Shown: positions 4,972 to 13,277 of the stretch, in pieces
Layout: each line of letters begins with the position of its first letter
Numbering within the stretch: position 1 is the stretch's first letter
Assembly (NCBI GenBank): GCA_017853285.1
Contig: JAFMJU010000027.1
Location: forward strand, 1 to 14,698
DNA length: 14,698 bases
Direction: 5' to 3'
DNA from: Gemmataceae bacterium
GTDB taxonomy: Bacteria; Planctomycetota; Planctomycetia; Gemmatales; Gemmataceae
The notes under the pieces: generated by a model
What the model saw: the letters and a program-made list of their open reading frames with translations, nothing else
What the model was told of the DNA's origin: nothing
Database searches by the model: none
Made by a program: the position numbers and the translations under genes

Positions 4972-7900
4972 ATGGCCCCGCCTTGGCGTTTTCCGGCGCC
5001 GTGGAATCGCGCCATGCCCAACTTCCGGTCTTCGCTGCTTCCCGTTTTCATTTTTTCCCACCTGCTCTCCCAGGCCCCGCGTGCCCAGGACCGGTCACCG
5101 GAGGCATCCCTTGCCCGCGTCAGGGCGGGTGATGGATTGGAGGCCCGGTTGGTCGCGGCGGAACCGCTGATCCGCCAGCCTGTCAGCATCTCATTCGATA
5201 CCCGGGGACGGATGTGGGTTCTCGAATATCTGCAATATCCTAATCCAGCCGGGCTGAAACCCGTGGCGCAGGATCAGTTCCTTCGCACCAAATGGGACCA
5301 ATTTCCCCCGCCCCCGCCGCGTGGGCCCAAGGGCGCCGACAAACTCACGATCCTCTCGGACCCGGATGGGAATGGCCGGTACCGGTCGGCCAGCACCTTT
5401 GTCGATGGACTGAATTTGGCCACCGGATTCGCGCTGGGCCACGGTGGCGTTTACGTGCTGCAGGCCCCGTACCTGCTTTATTATCCCGACCGCGACAGAA
5501 ATGACCGCCCGGACGCCCCACCCGAGGTGTTGCTTTCCGGTTTCGGCATGGAAGATTCCCACGCCCACGCCAACTCGCTGCAATGGGGACCGGACGGTTG
5601 GCTGTACGGCGCCCAGGGAAGCACCGTGACGGCGCGCATCCGCGGGATTGAATTCCAGCAGGGTATCTGGCGTTACCACCCGGTCACACGGCAATTCGAG
5701 TTGTTCAGCGAGGGCGGCGGCAACACCTGGGGCCTGGATTTCGACAAGGACGGCGAAATCATCAGTGGAACCAATTTTGGTGATGTCGCCTGCCTGCACC
5801 AACGCCAGGGGGCCTACCATGTGAAAGGCTTCGCCAAGCACGGTCCCCTCCACAATCCCCACACCTACGGCTATTTCGACCATATTCCCTACAAGGGGTT
5901 CCAGGGTGGGCATGTCACCTGCGGGGGCATCGTCTACCAAGGTGGAGGGCTGGGGCCGAAACGGGAAAACCAGTACATCGCCGGGAACCTGCTTTCAAGC
6001 GTGGTGAACTGGCATGCCCTTGAACGCCAGGGTTCCTCCTTCAAGGCCACCCACGGGGGCATGGCGCTGAATCCAAGGGACCCGTGGTTCCGCCCCATCG
6101 ACCTCCTGGTGGGCCCCGATGCCGGTATTTATGTGGTGGACTGGTACGACAAGCGGGCCACCCACCTCGACCCGATTGACAATTGGGACAAAACAAACGG
6201 AAGGGTCTACCGCCTCCATGTCCCCGGAGTTCCTGCCGCCAAATGGACCGACCTTGCCCTGCTTATGGATGAAAAGCTGGTCGAATTACTGAAACACCCC
6301 AATATCTGGCAGCGCCGGGAGGCAAGGCGCCTTCTCACGGAACGCAAAGCCTCCGGGCAGGTCGCCAACCTGAAATCCATGGCGCGCGGGGATCAACCCC
6401 AGGCGGCGCTGGAGGCCTTCTGGGCCCTGAATGGCGTGGGAGCGCTCGATCGCGAATCCATTCTGGAATTCCTGCGATCCCCTCACGACCCGGTTCGCAT
6501 GTGGGCCATTCGGCTTGCCTGCGATTCGGGTCAGGCCGACCCCCTGGTGGTGGCCGCGATAGCCGCTCTTTTGGAAAAGGAAACCTCCCCCATGGTCCGG
6601 GCCCAGGGAGCCTGCTCGGCCAGAAGATTACCGCCGGATGACTGCCTGCAAATTCTGGCACGCCTGACCGGCCACTCTGAGGATCTGGAAGATCCCCAAA
6701 TACCTCTTTTGCTCTGGTGGGCTTTGGAGGAATGCGCCAGCAAGGATCCGGCCAAGGCCGGCCAATGGGCTTGCCTACCTGGACAATGGTCCCGCCCCAT
6801 CTTCACCCGCCACCTGGCGGAGCGGTTGGCGCGCCGACTCGCGGCGGAAAACAACCCGTCCGACAACGCGGCTTTGGCGCGGCTCTGGATGGCCACAGCC
6901 TTCTCAGAAAGGCCCGCCCTCACAACCGGCATTGCAAAGGCCCTTGCCGGCACCGCCCACCACCGGATTTCCGCCGACCTCGCGACTCTGGTGGCTGATT
7001 TGGAAAACCGCCCGGAATCGGATAGCCAATCCTTCGAGTTGGCCGCGCGCCTGGGCAGCCCGAAGGCACGAACCAGGGCCCAGGCAATCTGCCTCGACAA
7101 ACAAGCCCCCGTTTCCAGGCGAATCCAACTGCTGGGCCTGTTGTGCCAAACCAACCCGACCTGGGCCCGGGATTCCCTTCTTGCCTTGGCTGGTGATGGT
7201 AGCCAGCCTGTCGCCTTGAGGCGGGCAGCGGCGGAAAACCTGGCGTCGCAACCCGAGGCGCTCTGGGCAAGCAGGCTTCAGGAAATGTTTCCGGCCCTTC
7301 CCCCTGAGGTCGCGGGGCCGGCCAGGCGCCTGCTTCTTTCCCGGGCCAACCCGGCGCGAACCTATCTGGAGGCCCTGGACCTGAATCCAAAAATGGGTCC
7401 GGTGCCCACCCGCGAGGAATCACAGGCGCTGGTCGAATTGAATGATCCGGTCATCACCGCATGGGTGGAGAAGAAGTACGGCAAATTGGGAACCGTGTCC
7501 GGCGAAAAACAGGCTCGTATTTCCTACATCGACCTGGTGGTGGGAAGGCAGCCCCCCGGAAACCCCAAGCGCGGAAAGGAATTGTTTGTCAAACAGCAAT
7601 GCGCCAACTGCCACACCTTGTTCGGGGAAGGGACCAAACTGGGACCCGATCTGACCACCGCCGACCGGGGAAGCAGGCGCGCCCTCATCACGCATATCGT
7701 GGAACCCAGCGGCGCCATCCGGCCCGAATTTCAGGCCCATGTGGTGGAGACCACGGACGGCAAGTTCATCACAGGCCTGCTGGTCGAAAGCGCGCCGGAC
7801 ACCATTACCCTCGCGGATGTGAAGAATTTCCGCACCACCCTCAAGCGATCGGATGTGGAGACGATGCAACCGGCCAACATTTCCCTCATGCCCGAAAAGT

Positions 7901-7974
7901 TGCTGGACGGCCTCACCGATGAGCAGCTCGCTGATTTTTTCGCCTACCTGATGGCGCCCCGGAAACCCGATTGA
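4972..7974 (+). CDS. Exported propeller-HEAT-heme protein (TIGR02604/TIGR02603-type planctomycete cytochrome)
   Basis: This is a large extracytoplasmic protein of a kind expanded in Planctomycetota and Verrucomicrobia. Residues about 45-420 resemble the membrane-bound-dehydrogenase propeller domain (start GDGLEARLVAAEPL; also WGPDGWLYGAQGS and GPDAGIYVVDWYDKR). Residues about 430-830 are alpha-helical HEAT-like repeats. The C-terminal 140 residues form the heme domain: CANCH (Cys877, Cys880, His881), then LGPDL and NISLMPEKLL, whose Met973 is the probable axial ligand. It is likely a sugar- or alcohol-type oxidoreductase passing electrons to its own heme c; the substrate is unknown. A second ATG at 5014 gives a cleaner signal peptide (MPNFRSSLLPVFIFSHLL, cleavage after PRA); neither start has a good Shine-Dalgarno. 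The gene ends at a bidirectional terminator and converges on the DUF1553 operon. Confidence 0.9.
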   Translation: MAPPWRFPAPWNRAMPNFRSSLLPVFIFSHLLSQAPRAQDRSPEASLARVRAGDGLEARLVAAEPLIRQPVSISFDTRGRMWVLEYLQYPNPAGLKPVAQDQFLRTKWDQFPPPPPRGPKGADKLTILSDPDGNGRYRSASTFVDGLNLATGFALGHGGVYVLQAPYLLYYPDRDRNDRPDAPPEVLLSGFGMEDSHAHANSLQWGPDGWLYGAQGSTVTARIRGIEFQQGIWRYHPVTRQFELFSEGGGNTWGLDFDKDGEIISGTNFGDVACLHQRQGAYHVKGFAKHGPLHNPHTYGYFDHIPYKGFQGGHVTCGGIVYQGGGLGPKRENQYIAGNLLSSVVNWHALERQGSSFKATHGGMALNPRDPWFRPIDLLVGPDAGIYVVDWYDKRATHLDPIDNWDKTNGRVYRLHVPGVPAAKWTDLALLMDEKLVELLKHPNIWQRREARRLLTERKASGQVANLKSMARGDQPQAALEAFWALNGVGALDRESILEFLRSPHDPVRMWAIRLACDSGQADPLVVAAIAALLEKETSPMVRAQGACSARRLPPDDCLQILARLTGHSEDLEDPQIPLLLWWALEECASKDPAKAGQWACLPGQWSRPIFTRHLAERLARRLAAENNPSDNAALARLWMATAFSERPALTTGIAKALAGTAHHRISADLATLVADLENRPESDSQSFELAARLGSPKARTRAQAICLDKQAPVSRRIQLLGLLCQTNPTWARDSLLALAGDGSQPVALRRAAAENLASQPEALWASRLQEMFPALPPEVAGPARRLLLSRANPARTYLEALDLNPKMGPVPTREESQALVELNDPVITAWVEKKYGKLGTVSGEKQARISYIDLVVGRQPPGNPKRGKELFVKQQCANCHTLFGEGTKLGPDLTTADRGSRRALITHIVEPSGAIRPEFQAHVVETTDGKFITGLLVESAPDTITLADVKNFRTTLKRSDVETMQPANISLMPEKLLDGLTDEQLADFFAYLMAPRKPD

Positions 7975-7999
7975 GCCGGGTGGCCTCGATTGGCAAAGA

Positions 8000-8035
8000 A
8001 AAGGAGCCGGCCCCCGAAGGTGGGCCGGCTCCTTT
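8000..8035. terminator. Bidirectional intrinsic terminator between convergent genes
   Basis: AAAGGAGCCGGCCC (8000-8013) pairs perfectly with GGGCCGGCTCCTTT (8022-8035), a 14-bp stem with an 8-base loop. TTTATTT follows on the plus strand, and the A-rich run before it gives TTTTCTTT on the minus strand. It can end both the rightward gene (stop at 7974) and the leftward gene (stop at 8054). Confidence 0.92.
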
Positions 8036-8053
8036 ATTTCCAACTAGCCAAAA

Positions 8054-11000
8054 TCAATGGTTGAATTGGAACGCCTTCGAATTGATCAGGGCCCACAGCA
8101 GGTCCTGCGCACCCGGAAGGCGGTCATCGGCCGGCAAGTTTGCCATCTCGGCGGCTTCCCGGTTCAACCTGGCGAGGTCGGCATCCAGACCCCTGTGATA
8201 ATCGCGGAATCTGGCCACTTGCTCGGGGGAACGCTTCGCCGGATCAAGGGCCAGTATTTCCGCCAGCTCGGCCGGGGGCTTGGCGAAGTTCAAAGGCAAT
8301 TTCGTGCCAGTCAGATTCACCCGGAATTTCCCGACCACATGGGCGGCCCCGTGGTTTTGTTCCAGGGTTAATTTCCAGGTACCGCCCTTGGATGCCAGTT
8401 TTTGGGCCTCCTCGGGTTTCTCCAGTTCAAAGCTTGCCTCATGGTTTTTGCCCAATTGGGGCATGAGGGCCCAACCCGTACCTGGGTTGCCGTCCACCGC
8501 GTTGCCGACGGGGAAACCATCCTGGCTGAAACTGGCGCGGGGACGAACCAGCTTGAACTTAACCGGCTTGGCATCCGCGGGGGATGCTGGCTGGAATTCC
8601 AGCACCAGTTCCTGGATCACCAGATTGCCGTTGGTGGCCCGCCCGGGGCCCTTGGCCGGTAGCGAGGGATCAGACAAAAGCTCCAGTTGGATGGCGGTGA
8701 ACGCCTCGCTGCCCGCCTGCCAACCCAAGGTGAGCTTGTCCTTGTCGGCAGCCTTGCCGGTCGCCAGCCACGAACCGTCGGAGGCGCGGTTGAAAACCGT
8801 TTTGGAAACGGTTTCCACGGTCCCGCCGGGCAATGTCTTCCAGACGGGCGCCCCCTTGAAACTGGCCTCGTAACCTGGAAGGCGTGAATCCACCTCGGCC
8901 AATTTCTTGGCGGCAGCCTCGGCCCTGCGCTGTTTCTCCTGGACCAAACCGGGGTAATCCACCTTGCCTGCCTGGAGGTTTTCCAGGGCCTGTTTCTTTT
9001 CCCTTTCGTTGGGGAAACGGCCCAGAACAGCCAGGTACAACTCTTCCACAATTTCCTGGTCGGCCGCCTTGCGGGCGAACAGTTTTGTCAACCGGTTGCC
9101 ATTGTCCCGGATGGCGTCGCCAACAACCGGCCCGTTGACCAGATTCAAGACGGGCCCCAGCATCATGCTGCCGCCACGCTCGCACTCGCAGGCGCTTTCC
9201 CGGGGTGGCTTGCCAAAGAGCTGGAAAAACCCGCCACCCACATCCTGCAGGCTGTCCAGCATCTCGGCGGCCCTTGCACCCGGGGGCAGCCCGGGCAATT
9301 GGGACAGCGATCCGGTTGCCTGATGGATGGCGTCATACAGCACCTCCGCTGGCAATCGTCGCGCCTGGGCGTGGGAATAGTTCAGGGAATCATCCTGATT
9401 GAAGGCGTTGGCCTTCACCGAGTGCTGGTAGGTACGGCTTTTGCAAATCAGCCGGGTGAGGTGGCGCACATTGAAGCCGCTGCGCACAAACTCATCGGTC
9501 AGGTAGTCCAAAAGCCCGGGGTTGCTGGGCGGATTGCCGGCCCGGATGTCATCGATCGGCTCGATGATACCGGTACCCAGCAGGTAGGCCCATTGGCGGT
9601 TCACGAAGCTCCTCGCGAAATACTGGTTCTCCTTCGAGGTGAGCCAGTCGGCCAACTGCTCACGGCGGCTCCCGGAGCCTTGGCCCGATCCGTTGACGCC
9701 GTAGGGGAAGCTGGGAGCGGTCACCTGGCTGGTCCGCTCGTGCTTGATTTCACCTCCCGGCAGATCCTCGACGATCTCAACCAGGGGTACGGCCCCCTCC
9801 ACCGCGCTGCCGCCAACCTTCTGGCCTGCGAACTTCGGATCCTCCTTGCGGCCCACCTGGGCGAAGTAGGCGGCCAAATGGTAATACTGGTCCTGCGTCC
9901 ACCTTTCAAAAGGGTGGTCGTGGCATTTGTTGCAGTTGAAACGGACCCCAAGGAAGAGTTGGGTGGTGTTTTCCATCACGGCACCGGGCTCACGCAGCAC
10001 CTTGAAATAGCTGGCGGCCGGATTGTCGAGATTGGAACCCCTGGAAACCAGGATGTCCCGCGCGAAACGGTCATAGGGCTTGTTGTCGGAAATAGCCTGG
10101 CGGATGTAGGCGCGGAACGCCTTGGCCCCCTGGTCTCCCAAAAACTTCCGATTCACCTGGAGCAGGTCCGCCCACTTGTTGGTGACCATTTCCACATAGC
10201 CCTGGGAACCGACCAGGCGATCCACCAGTTCCCCCCGCTTCACCTGGGTTGGCCTGGTGTCGGCTAGGAACTTCCGGATCTCCTCGGGTGCGGGAAGCAG
10301 GCCCGTCAGGTCGATGGTGGCCCTGCGGATGAATTCTTCGTCGGTGCAGATGTCCGAAGGCTGGATTTTCAACTCCCTTAGCTTTCGGTAGACCTGGGTG
10401 TCGATGGAGTTGAATTCAGGGGTTTCCTTCCAGGCGAAACCCTTCCGGTCCCCCATGCAAATCAGTCCGGCGGCCGTGTAATTTCCCTCATAGCGCACCA
10501 GCATGGTGGCCTCGCCACGACGAACCGTGGTGACCACCGCAGACCTGTCCACGGTGGCGACCTCGGTATTGCTGGACTCAAGGAAAGCCTCGGATGTCAC
10601 ATCCCGCACCGATCCATCCGTGAAGGTCGCCAACACGGCCAACTGCTGTTTCATCCCGGGAAGCGGCACAGTGGTGCGGGAGGGATGCACCTCCACCTTG
10701 GCAACCCGGGGCCCACCCTGTTCGAGGCGGACACCGTCGGCGATCCAGTTCCGCAGGATCTCGTAGTAGGGTTCCCCAGGTTGGGCGAGCACACCACCCA
10801 CATGGGCGACACCGCCGGACATTTTCAAAAGCATCAGGCTGGAATCAGGAGCGCTGCGGTTGAACCGGCGCCCCTCGAGATCGTCGGTCAGGGACCGGTG
10901 GTCAAAGAGTGGGTCATAACCGCGCAGGGACAATTTGAACCCGTTCTTTCCATCGGCTGCGCCGTGGCAAGTTCCTTGGTTGCAACCCATCCTGGAAAGG

Positions 11001-11464
11001 ACCGGCCCCACCTCCTGAATGAACCTGACCGGCGCCTTGGCCGTCATCCCCTTGGCTGAAACGGGTATGCGGACGGTTTTGTCCGCCAGGGTCACGAGGA
11101 TCTCACCAGACCCGTCGGATTTTGCCCGGATCTGGCCGGTGGTTGAAAGTTGCAGCCAGGACGGCGCTTCCATGCCGCACATGCGGGTGGCGTCCAGTCT
11201 TTCGCCCCCGACGAGATCAGCGGTCACCAGCACCTGACGGTAGGAAAATGGCCCGGCTAGCTCAACCTTTTCCGGAAACACCGAAAGCTTGGCCACCTTG
11301 GCCCCTTCGGGAAGTCGCTCCTTCTCCGGCCGCGCGGGCTCCAGGGCCAGGCCACTGGAGACCAATGCCATCGCGACCAAACCCGCGTGAAAAAAACGCC
11401 GCATACCTGCCCCCAAAACAATCGCCTGCATGTTCAATCGAATCCCGCGTCTGATCCGGTTCAT
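8054..11464 (-). CDS. DUF1549/DUF1553 (PSCyt2/PSD1) protein with Ig-like domains and two heme-type motifs
   Basis: A 1136-residue exported planctomycete protein. Order: basic leader with hydrophobic stretch (21-41); Ig-like region (about 55-138); cytochrome-like segment with GCNQGTCHG (Cys161, Cys166, His167, spacing CX4CH) and KNGFKLSLRGYDP; a bacterial Ig-like repeat (about 253-335); DUF1549 (about 350-560) with FNCNKCHDHPFERWT (Cys511, Cys514, His515, CX2CH); DUF1553 (about 595-830) with RESACECERGG. An insert follows (about 835-1110), including a beta-rich part with AVDGNPGTGWA typical of discoidin-like modules, before the terminal QDLLWALINSKAFQFNH. The start ATG at 11464 overlaps the previous stop as ATGA, with GGGGGG just upstream; Met21 (ATG at 11404) gives a more standard signal peptide. 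It is coupled to the WD40-cytochrome gene, a known pairing. The function, probably extracytoplasmic redox work, is unproven. Confidence 0.92.
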   Translation of the reverse strand: MNRIRRGIRLNMQAIVLGAGMRRFFHAGLVAMALVSSGLALEPARPEKERLPEGAKVAKLSVFPEKVELAGPFSYRQVLVTADLVGGERLDATRMCGMEAPSWLQLSTTGQIRAKSDGSGEILVTLADKTVRIPVSAKGMTAKAPVRFIQEVGPVLSRMGCNQGTCHGAADGKNGFKLSLRGYDPLFDHRSLTDDLEGRRFNRSAPDSSLMLLKMSGGVAHVGGVLAQPGEPYYEILRNWIADGVRLEQGGPRVAKVEVHPSRTTVPLPGMKQQLAVLATFTDGSVRDVTSEAFLESSNTEVATVDRSAVVTTVRRGEATMLVRYEGNYTAAGLICMGDRKGFAWKETPEFNSIDTQVYRKLRELKIQPSDICTDEEFIRRATIDLTGLLPAPEEIRKFLADTRPTQVKRGELVDRLVGSQGYVEMVTNKWADLLQVNRKFLGDQGAKAFRAYIRQAISDNKPYDRFARDILVSRGSNLDNPAASYFKVLREPGAVMENTTQLFLGVRFNCNKCHDHPFERWTQDQYYHLAAYFAQVGRKEDPKFAGQKVGGSAVEGAVPLVEIVEDLPGGEIKHERTSQVTAPSFPYGVNGSGQGSGSRREQLADWLTSKENQYFARSFVNRQWAYLLGTGIIEPIDDIRAGNPPSNPGLLDYLTDEFVRSGFNVRHLTRLICKSRTYQHSVKANAFNQDDSLNYSHAQARRLPAEVLYDAIHQATGSLSQLPGLPPGARAAEMLDSLQDVGGGFFQLFGKPPRESACECERGGSMMLGPVLNLVNGPVVGDAIRDNGNRLTKLFARKAADQEIVEELYLAVLGRFPNEREKKQALENLQAGKVDYPGLVQEKQRRAEAAAKKLAEVDSRLPGYEASFKGAPVWKTLPGGTVETVSKTVFNRASDGSWLATGKAADKDKLTLGWQAGSEAFTAIQLELLSDPSLPAKGPGRATNGNLVIQELVLEFQPASPADAKPVKFKLVRPRASFSQDGFPVGNAVDGNPGTGWALMPQLGKNHEASFELEKPEEAQKLASKGGTWKLTLEQNHGAAHVVGKFRVNLTGTKLPLNFAKPPAELAEILALDPAKRSPEQVARFRDYHRGLDADLARLNREAAEMANLPADDRLPGAQDLLWALINSKAFQFNH

Positions 11465-12939
11465 TTGTTGTCCCCCCTGGCCGCCATGGTTCCGCCTGGA
11501 AGGGCCGTGAACTGTTTGGTCACCTTTCCGGTCGCCGGGTCAATCACCCGAACCTGGCCGTCAAAACCACCCGCGAAAAGGGATTTTCCATCCGGGGAAT
11601 AGGCCAGTGCGTACACCGCCCCAACTTCCCCTTCCACCTGTGACAATTGTTTTGCATCCTCGGTCTGTATCACCTTCAAAACACCCTTCCCATCCAGGCT
11701 GCTGCCGGCGGCGAAGGTCTTGCCATCCGGAGCGAAGGCCATGGCGTAGATGCGCCCGGCCAAGGCGGGATAATCGCGTATCTTGTTGGCGTCATCGCCG
11801 ATGACGCGCTTGGTTTCGCGGTGCATCTTGTACAACCTCGGGGTCCCGTCGGCGCCGCCGATCAGGATTTCCTCGAACACCTTCTCCTCGGTGCTGGCCA
11901 CGGCGATGGAACTCGCCTTGACCATCTTTTTCTCCTTGCCAGGCCGCACCAGCCCAACCTGCAGACCACCTTTCAGGGCCCCGGGCGTGATCGAGGTGAC
12001 ATTGTCGATGAAGCGCTGGGTGGACACCTCGGTCAACTTGAGCGTCCGGTCGCGGCTGGCTGAAACCAGGTACTTTCCATCCCGACTGAAGCAGGTACCC
12101 AAGACCCAGTCGTTGTGGGCCCCCTGCTGAAGGACCTGCTTGCCGTTGGACGCGTCCACCGCCCGCACGATATTGTCGGACCCGCCGAAGGCGATCAGCC
12201 GGCTGTCCGGCGACCAACTCAGGCCGAACAGCGTGTCACCGGTGTAGGGGCTAGCCACCCGCAAGGCACGCTTGGCGACATCCCAAACCTGAATCTCACC
12301 GAACCTGCCAGGGTTTCCCCCGGAAACACCCAGCCATTTCCCGTCAGGCGAAAATGCCAGCGACTGCACCGTTTGCGACAATCCGACCAATCTACCGGCA
12401 AGGCGCCAAGTACCAGTCTCAAACAGCAACACCTCGTGGTAACCATTGACCGCCAGCAACTTGCCGTCCGGGGAAACATCCAGGGTGGTGATGACGGGTG
12501 GCAATCCGTACACCGGAGGTTGCTCGGCGCTCACATTATCCCGGGCGCTGGCGGGGGTGTCGTCCTTCGCCCCCTCACGGATCCACTTTTCAAACAGGGC
12601 GACATCCTTGGCGGCCAATGGGTCGGCCCCACGGGGCATGTCGGCGCGTTTGCCATCCTTGGGCTGAATCACTTCCAGCAGGTGGCTTTCCTTGGGCTTG
12701 CCAGGAACCACCCCAGCCATGCCCCGGTCACCCGCCTTCAGCAGCGAGGCATGGTCGGTCATGATGTAGGCCCCCTGGGCCTTGGCAGGCTGGTGACACC
12801 CCTGGCAATGGACCTGAACCAGCGGGCGGATTTGCCGGTAATAGCTGACAGGTTTTTCCACCACAGCCGGCTCGGGCTTCGCGGGCTGGGCCGAAATGGA
12901 AAGGCAAAACCCCATCCACACCGTGCAGGCAAAGGACAT
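11461..12939 (-). CDS. Exported cytochrome c (PSCyt1-like)-WD40 repeat protein
   Basis: The roughly 492-residue product has a short hydrophobic leader ending SISA before QPAKPE. Residues about 31-125 form a planctomycete cytochrome domain, with heme motif HCQGCH (Cys45, Cys48, His49) and DMPRG (Met101) as candidate axial ligand. From about 145 to the end come six or seven degenerate WD40 blades, each with a motif like FSPDGK (LDVSPDGKLL, LAFSPDGKWL, LSWSPDSRLI, MAFAPDGKTF, LAYSPDGKSL), probably a beta-propeller. The leader lacks basic residues, which is odd for a signal peptide, but a TAA immediately precedes the frame. Start: AGGGA lies 8 bases before the ATG at 12939; a GTG at 12942 is the alternative. 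The stop overlaps the downstream start (ATGA), so the two proteins are probably made together and may form one complex. Confidence 0.92.
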   Translation of the reverse strand: MSFACTVWMGFCLSISAQPAKPEPAVVEKPVSYYRQIRPLVQVHCQGCHQPAKAQGAYIMTDHASLLKAGDRGMAGVVPGKPKESHLLEVIQPKDGKRADMPRGADPLAAKDVALFEKWIREGAKDDTPASARDNVSAEQPPVYGLPPVITTLDVSPDGKLLAVNGYHEVLLFETGTWRLAGRLVGLSQTVQSLAFSPDGKWLGVSGGNPGRFGEIQVWDVAKRALRVASPYTGDTLFGLSWSPDSRLIAFGGSDNIVRAVDASNGKQVLQQGAHNDWVLGTCFSRDGKYLVSASRDRTLKLTEVSTQRFIDNVTSITPGALKGGLQVGLVRPGKEKKMVKASSIAVASTEEKVFEEILIGGADGTPRLYKMHRETKRVIGDDANKIRDYPALAGRIYAMAFAPDGKTFAAGSSLDGKGVLKVIQTEDAKQLSQVEGEVGAVYALAYSPDGKSLFAGGFDGQVRVIDPATGKVTKQFTALPGGTMAARGDNK

Positions 12940-13038
12940 CACTTATTTCCCTGTGGACCAAGCGCCTGATCAAAAGCCGATTGGCGGGCCATGTTACTGG
13001 AATCCGGGTGCAAGCGGGGACACCCTTCCTGGCACCGT

Positions 13039-13057
13039 GGAAAGCGGCGCGCTTTCC
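13039..13057. repeat. Perfect hairpin repeat in the leader of the cytochrome operon
   Basis: GGAAAGC (13039-13045) and GCTTTCC (13051-13057) form a 7-bp inverted repeat around a 5-base GC-rich loop. It lies about 100 bases upstream of the leftward start and lacks a T run in either direction. It could be a protein-binding operator or a leader hairpin. Confidence 0.5.
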
Positions 13058-13165
13058 CAAAGTCTGGGCCTCTCTACCAGAATCCCATGATGGAACCCGG
13101 CAGGCAATCAAAAATTGGGCCCGAACGACCTCCTGCCAGTGATTTTTTAAGGATTTTGGTTCTGA

Positions 13166-13195
13166 TTGTTCCGGGTCGTCAGCCCGTGTTAGGCT
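13166..13195 (+). promoter_or_regulatory. Candidate promoter for the HEAT-repeat gene
   Basis: TTGTTC (13166-13171) and TAGGCT (13190-13195) are separated by 18 bases. Matches are weak (4/6 and 3/6), but the site sits next to an AT-rich stretch and would give a leader of about 75 bases. Confidence 0.3.
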
Positions 13196-13200
13196 GGATA

Positions 13201-13255
13201 TCAGACTGCATCATGGATTAAACCGTCTGACGAGCATCGACCCGGAATATTCCGG
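13201..13255. repeat. Inverted repeat and 14-bp palindrome in the HEAT-gene leader
   Basis: TCAGAC (13201-13206) is repeated inverted as GTCTGA (13225-13230). A perfect palindrome CCGGAATATTCCGG follows at 13242-13255, 8 bases before the Shine-Dalgarno GGGAGG. Both lie downstream of the putative promoter, where a repressor or RNA structure could act on expression. Confidence 0.5.
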
Positions 13256-13277
13256 CTGCACTCGGGAGGCGCCCTTC

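Larger units (their letters stand above)
12943..13277. other. Divergent intergenic region with inverted repeats
   Basis: These 335 bases separate the leftward cytochrome operon from the rightward HEAT-repeat gene and hold no convincing reading frame. They contain a hairpin-forming repeat (13039-13057), an AT-rich stretch (13141-13160), a weak rightward promoter-like pair (13166-13195), a spaced inverted repeat (13201-13230) and a palindrome (13242-13255). I cannot place a leftward promoter with confidence, although the operon's promoter must lie here or in the coding DNA beyond. Confidence 0.6.

Noticed and set aside
4257..5189. Minus-strand frame spanning the lipoprotein tail and the next gene's start
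   Set aside because: Gly/Pro low complexity is a shadow of the Pro-rich tail; it crosses a promoter-like gap and a signal-peptide region of real genes.
9299..10267. 322-codon plus-strand frame inside the DUF1549/DUF1553 gene
   Set aside because: It is antisense to family-conserved sequence including the CNKCH motif; it has no recognisable domain.
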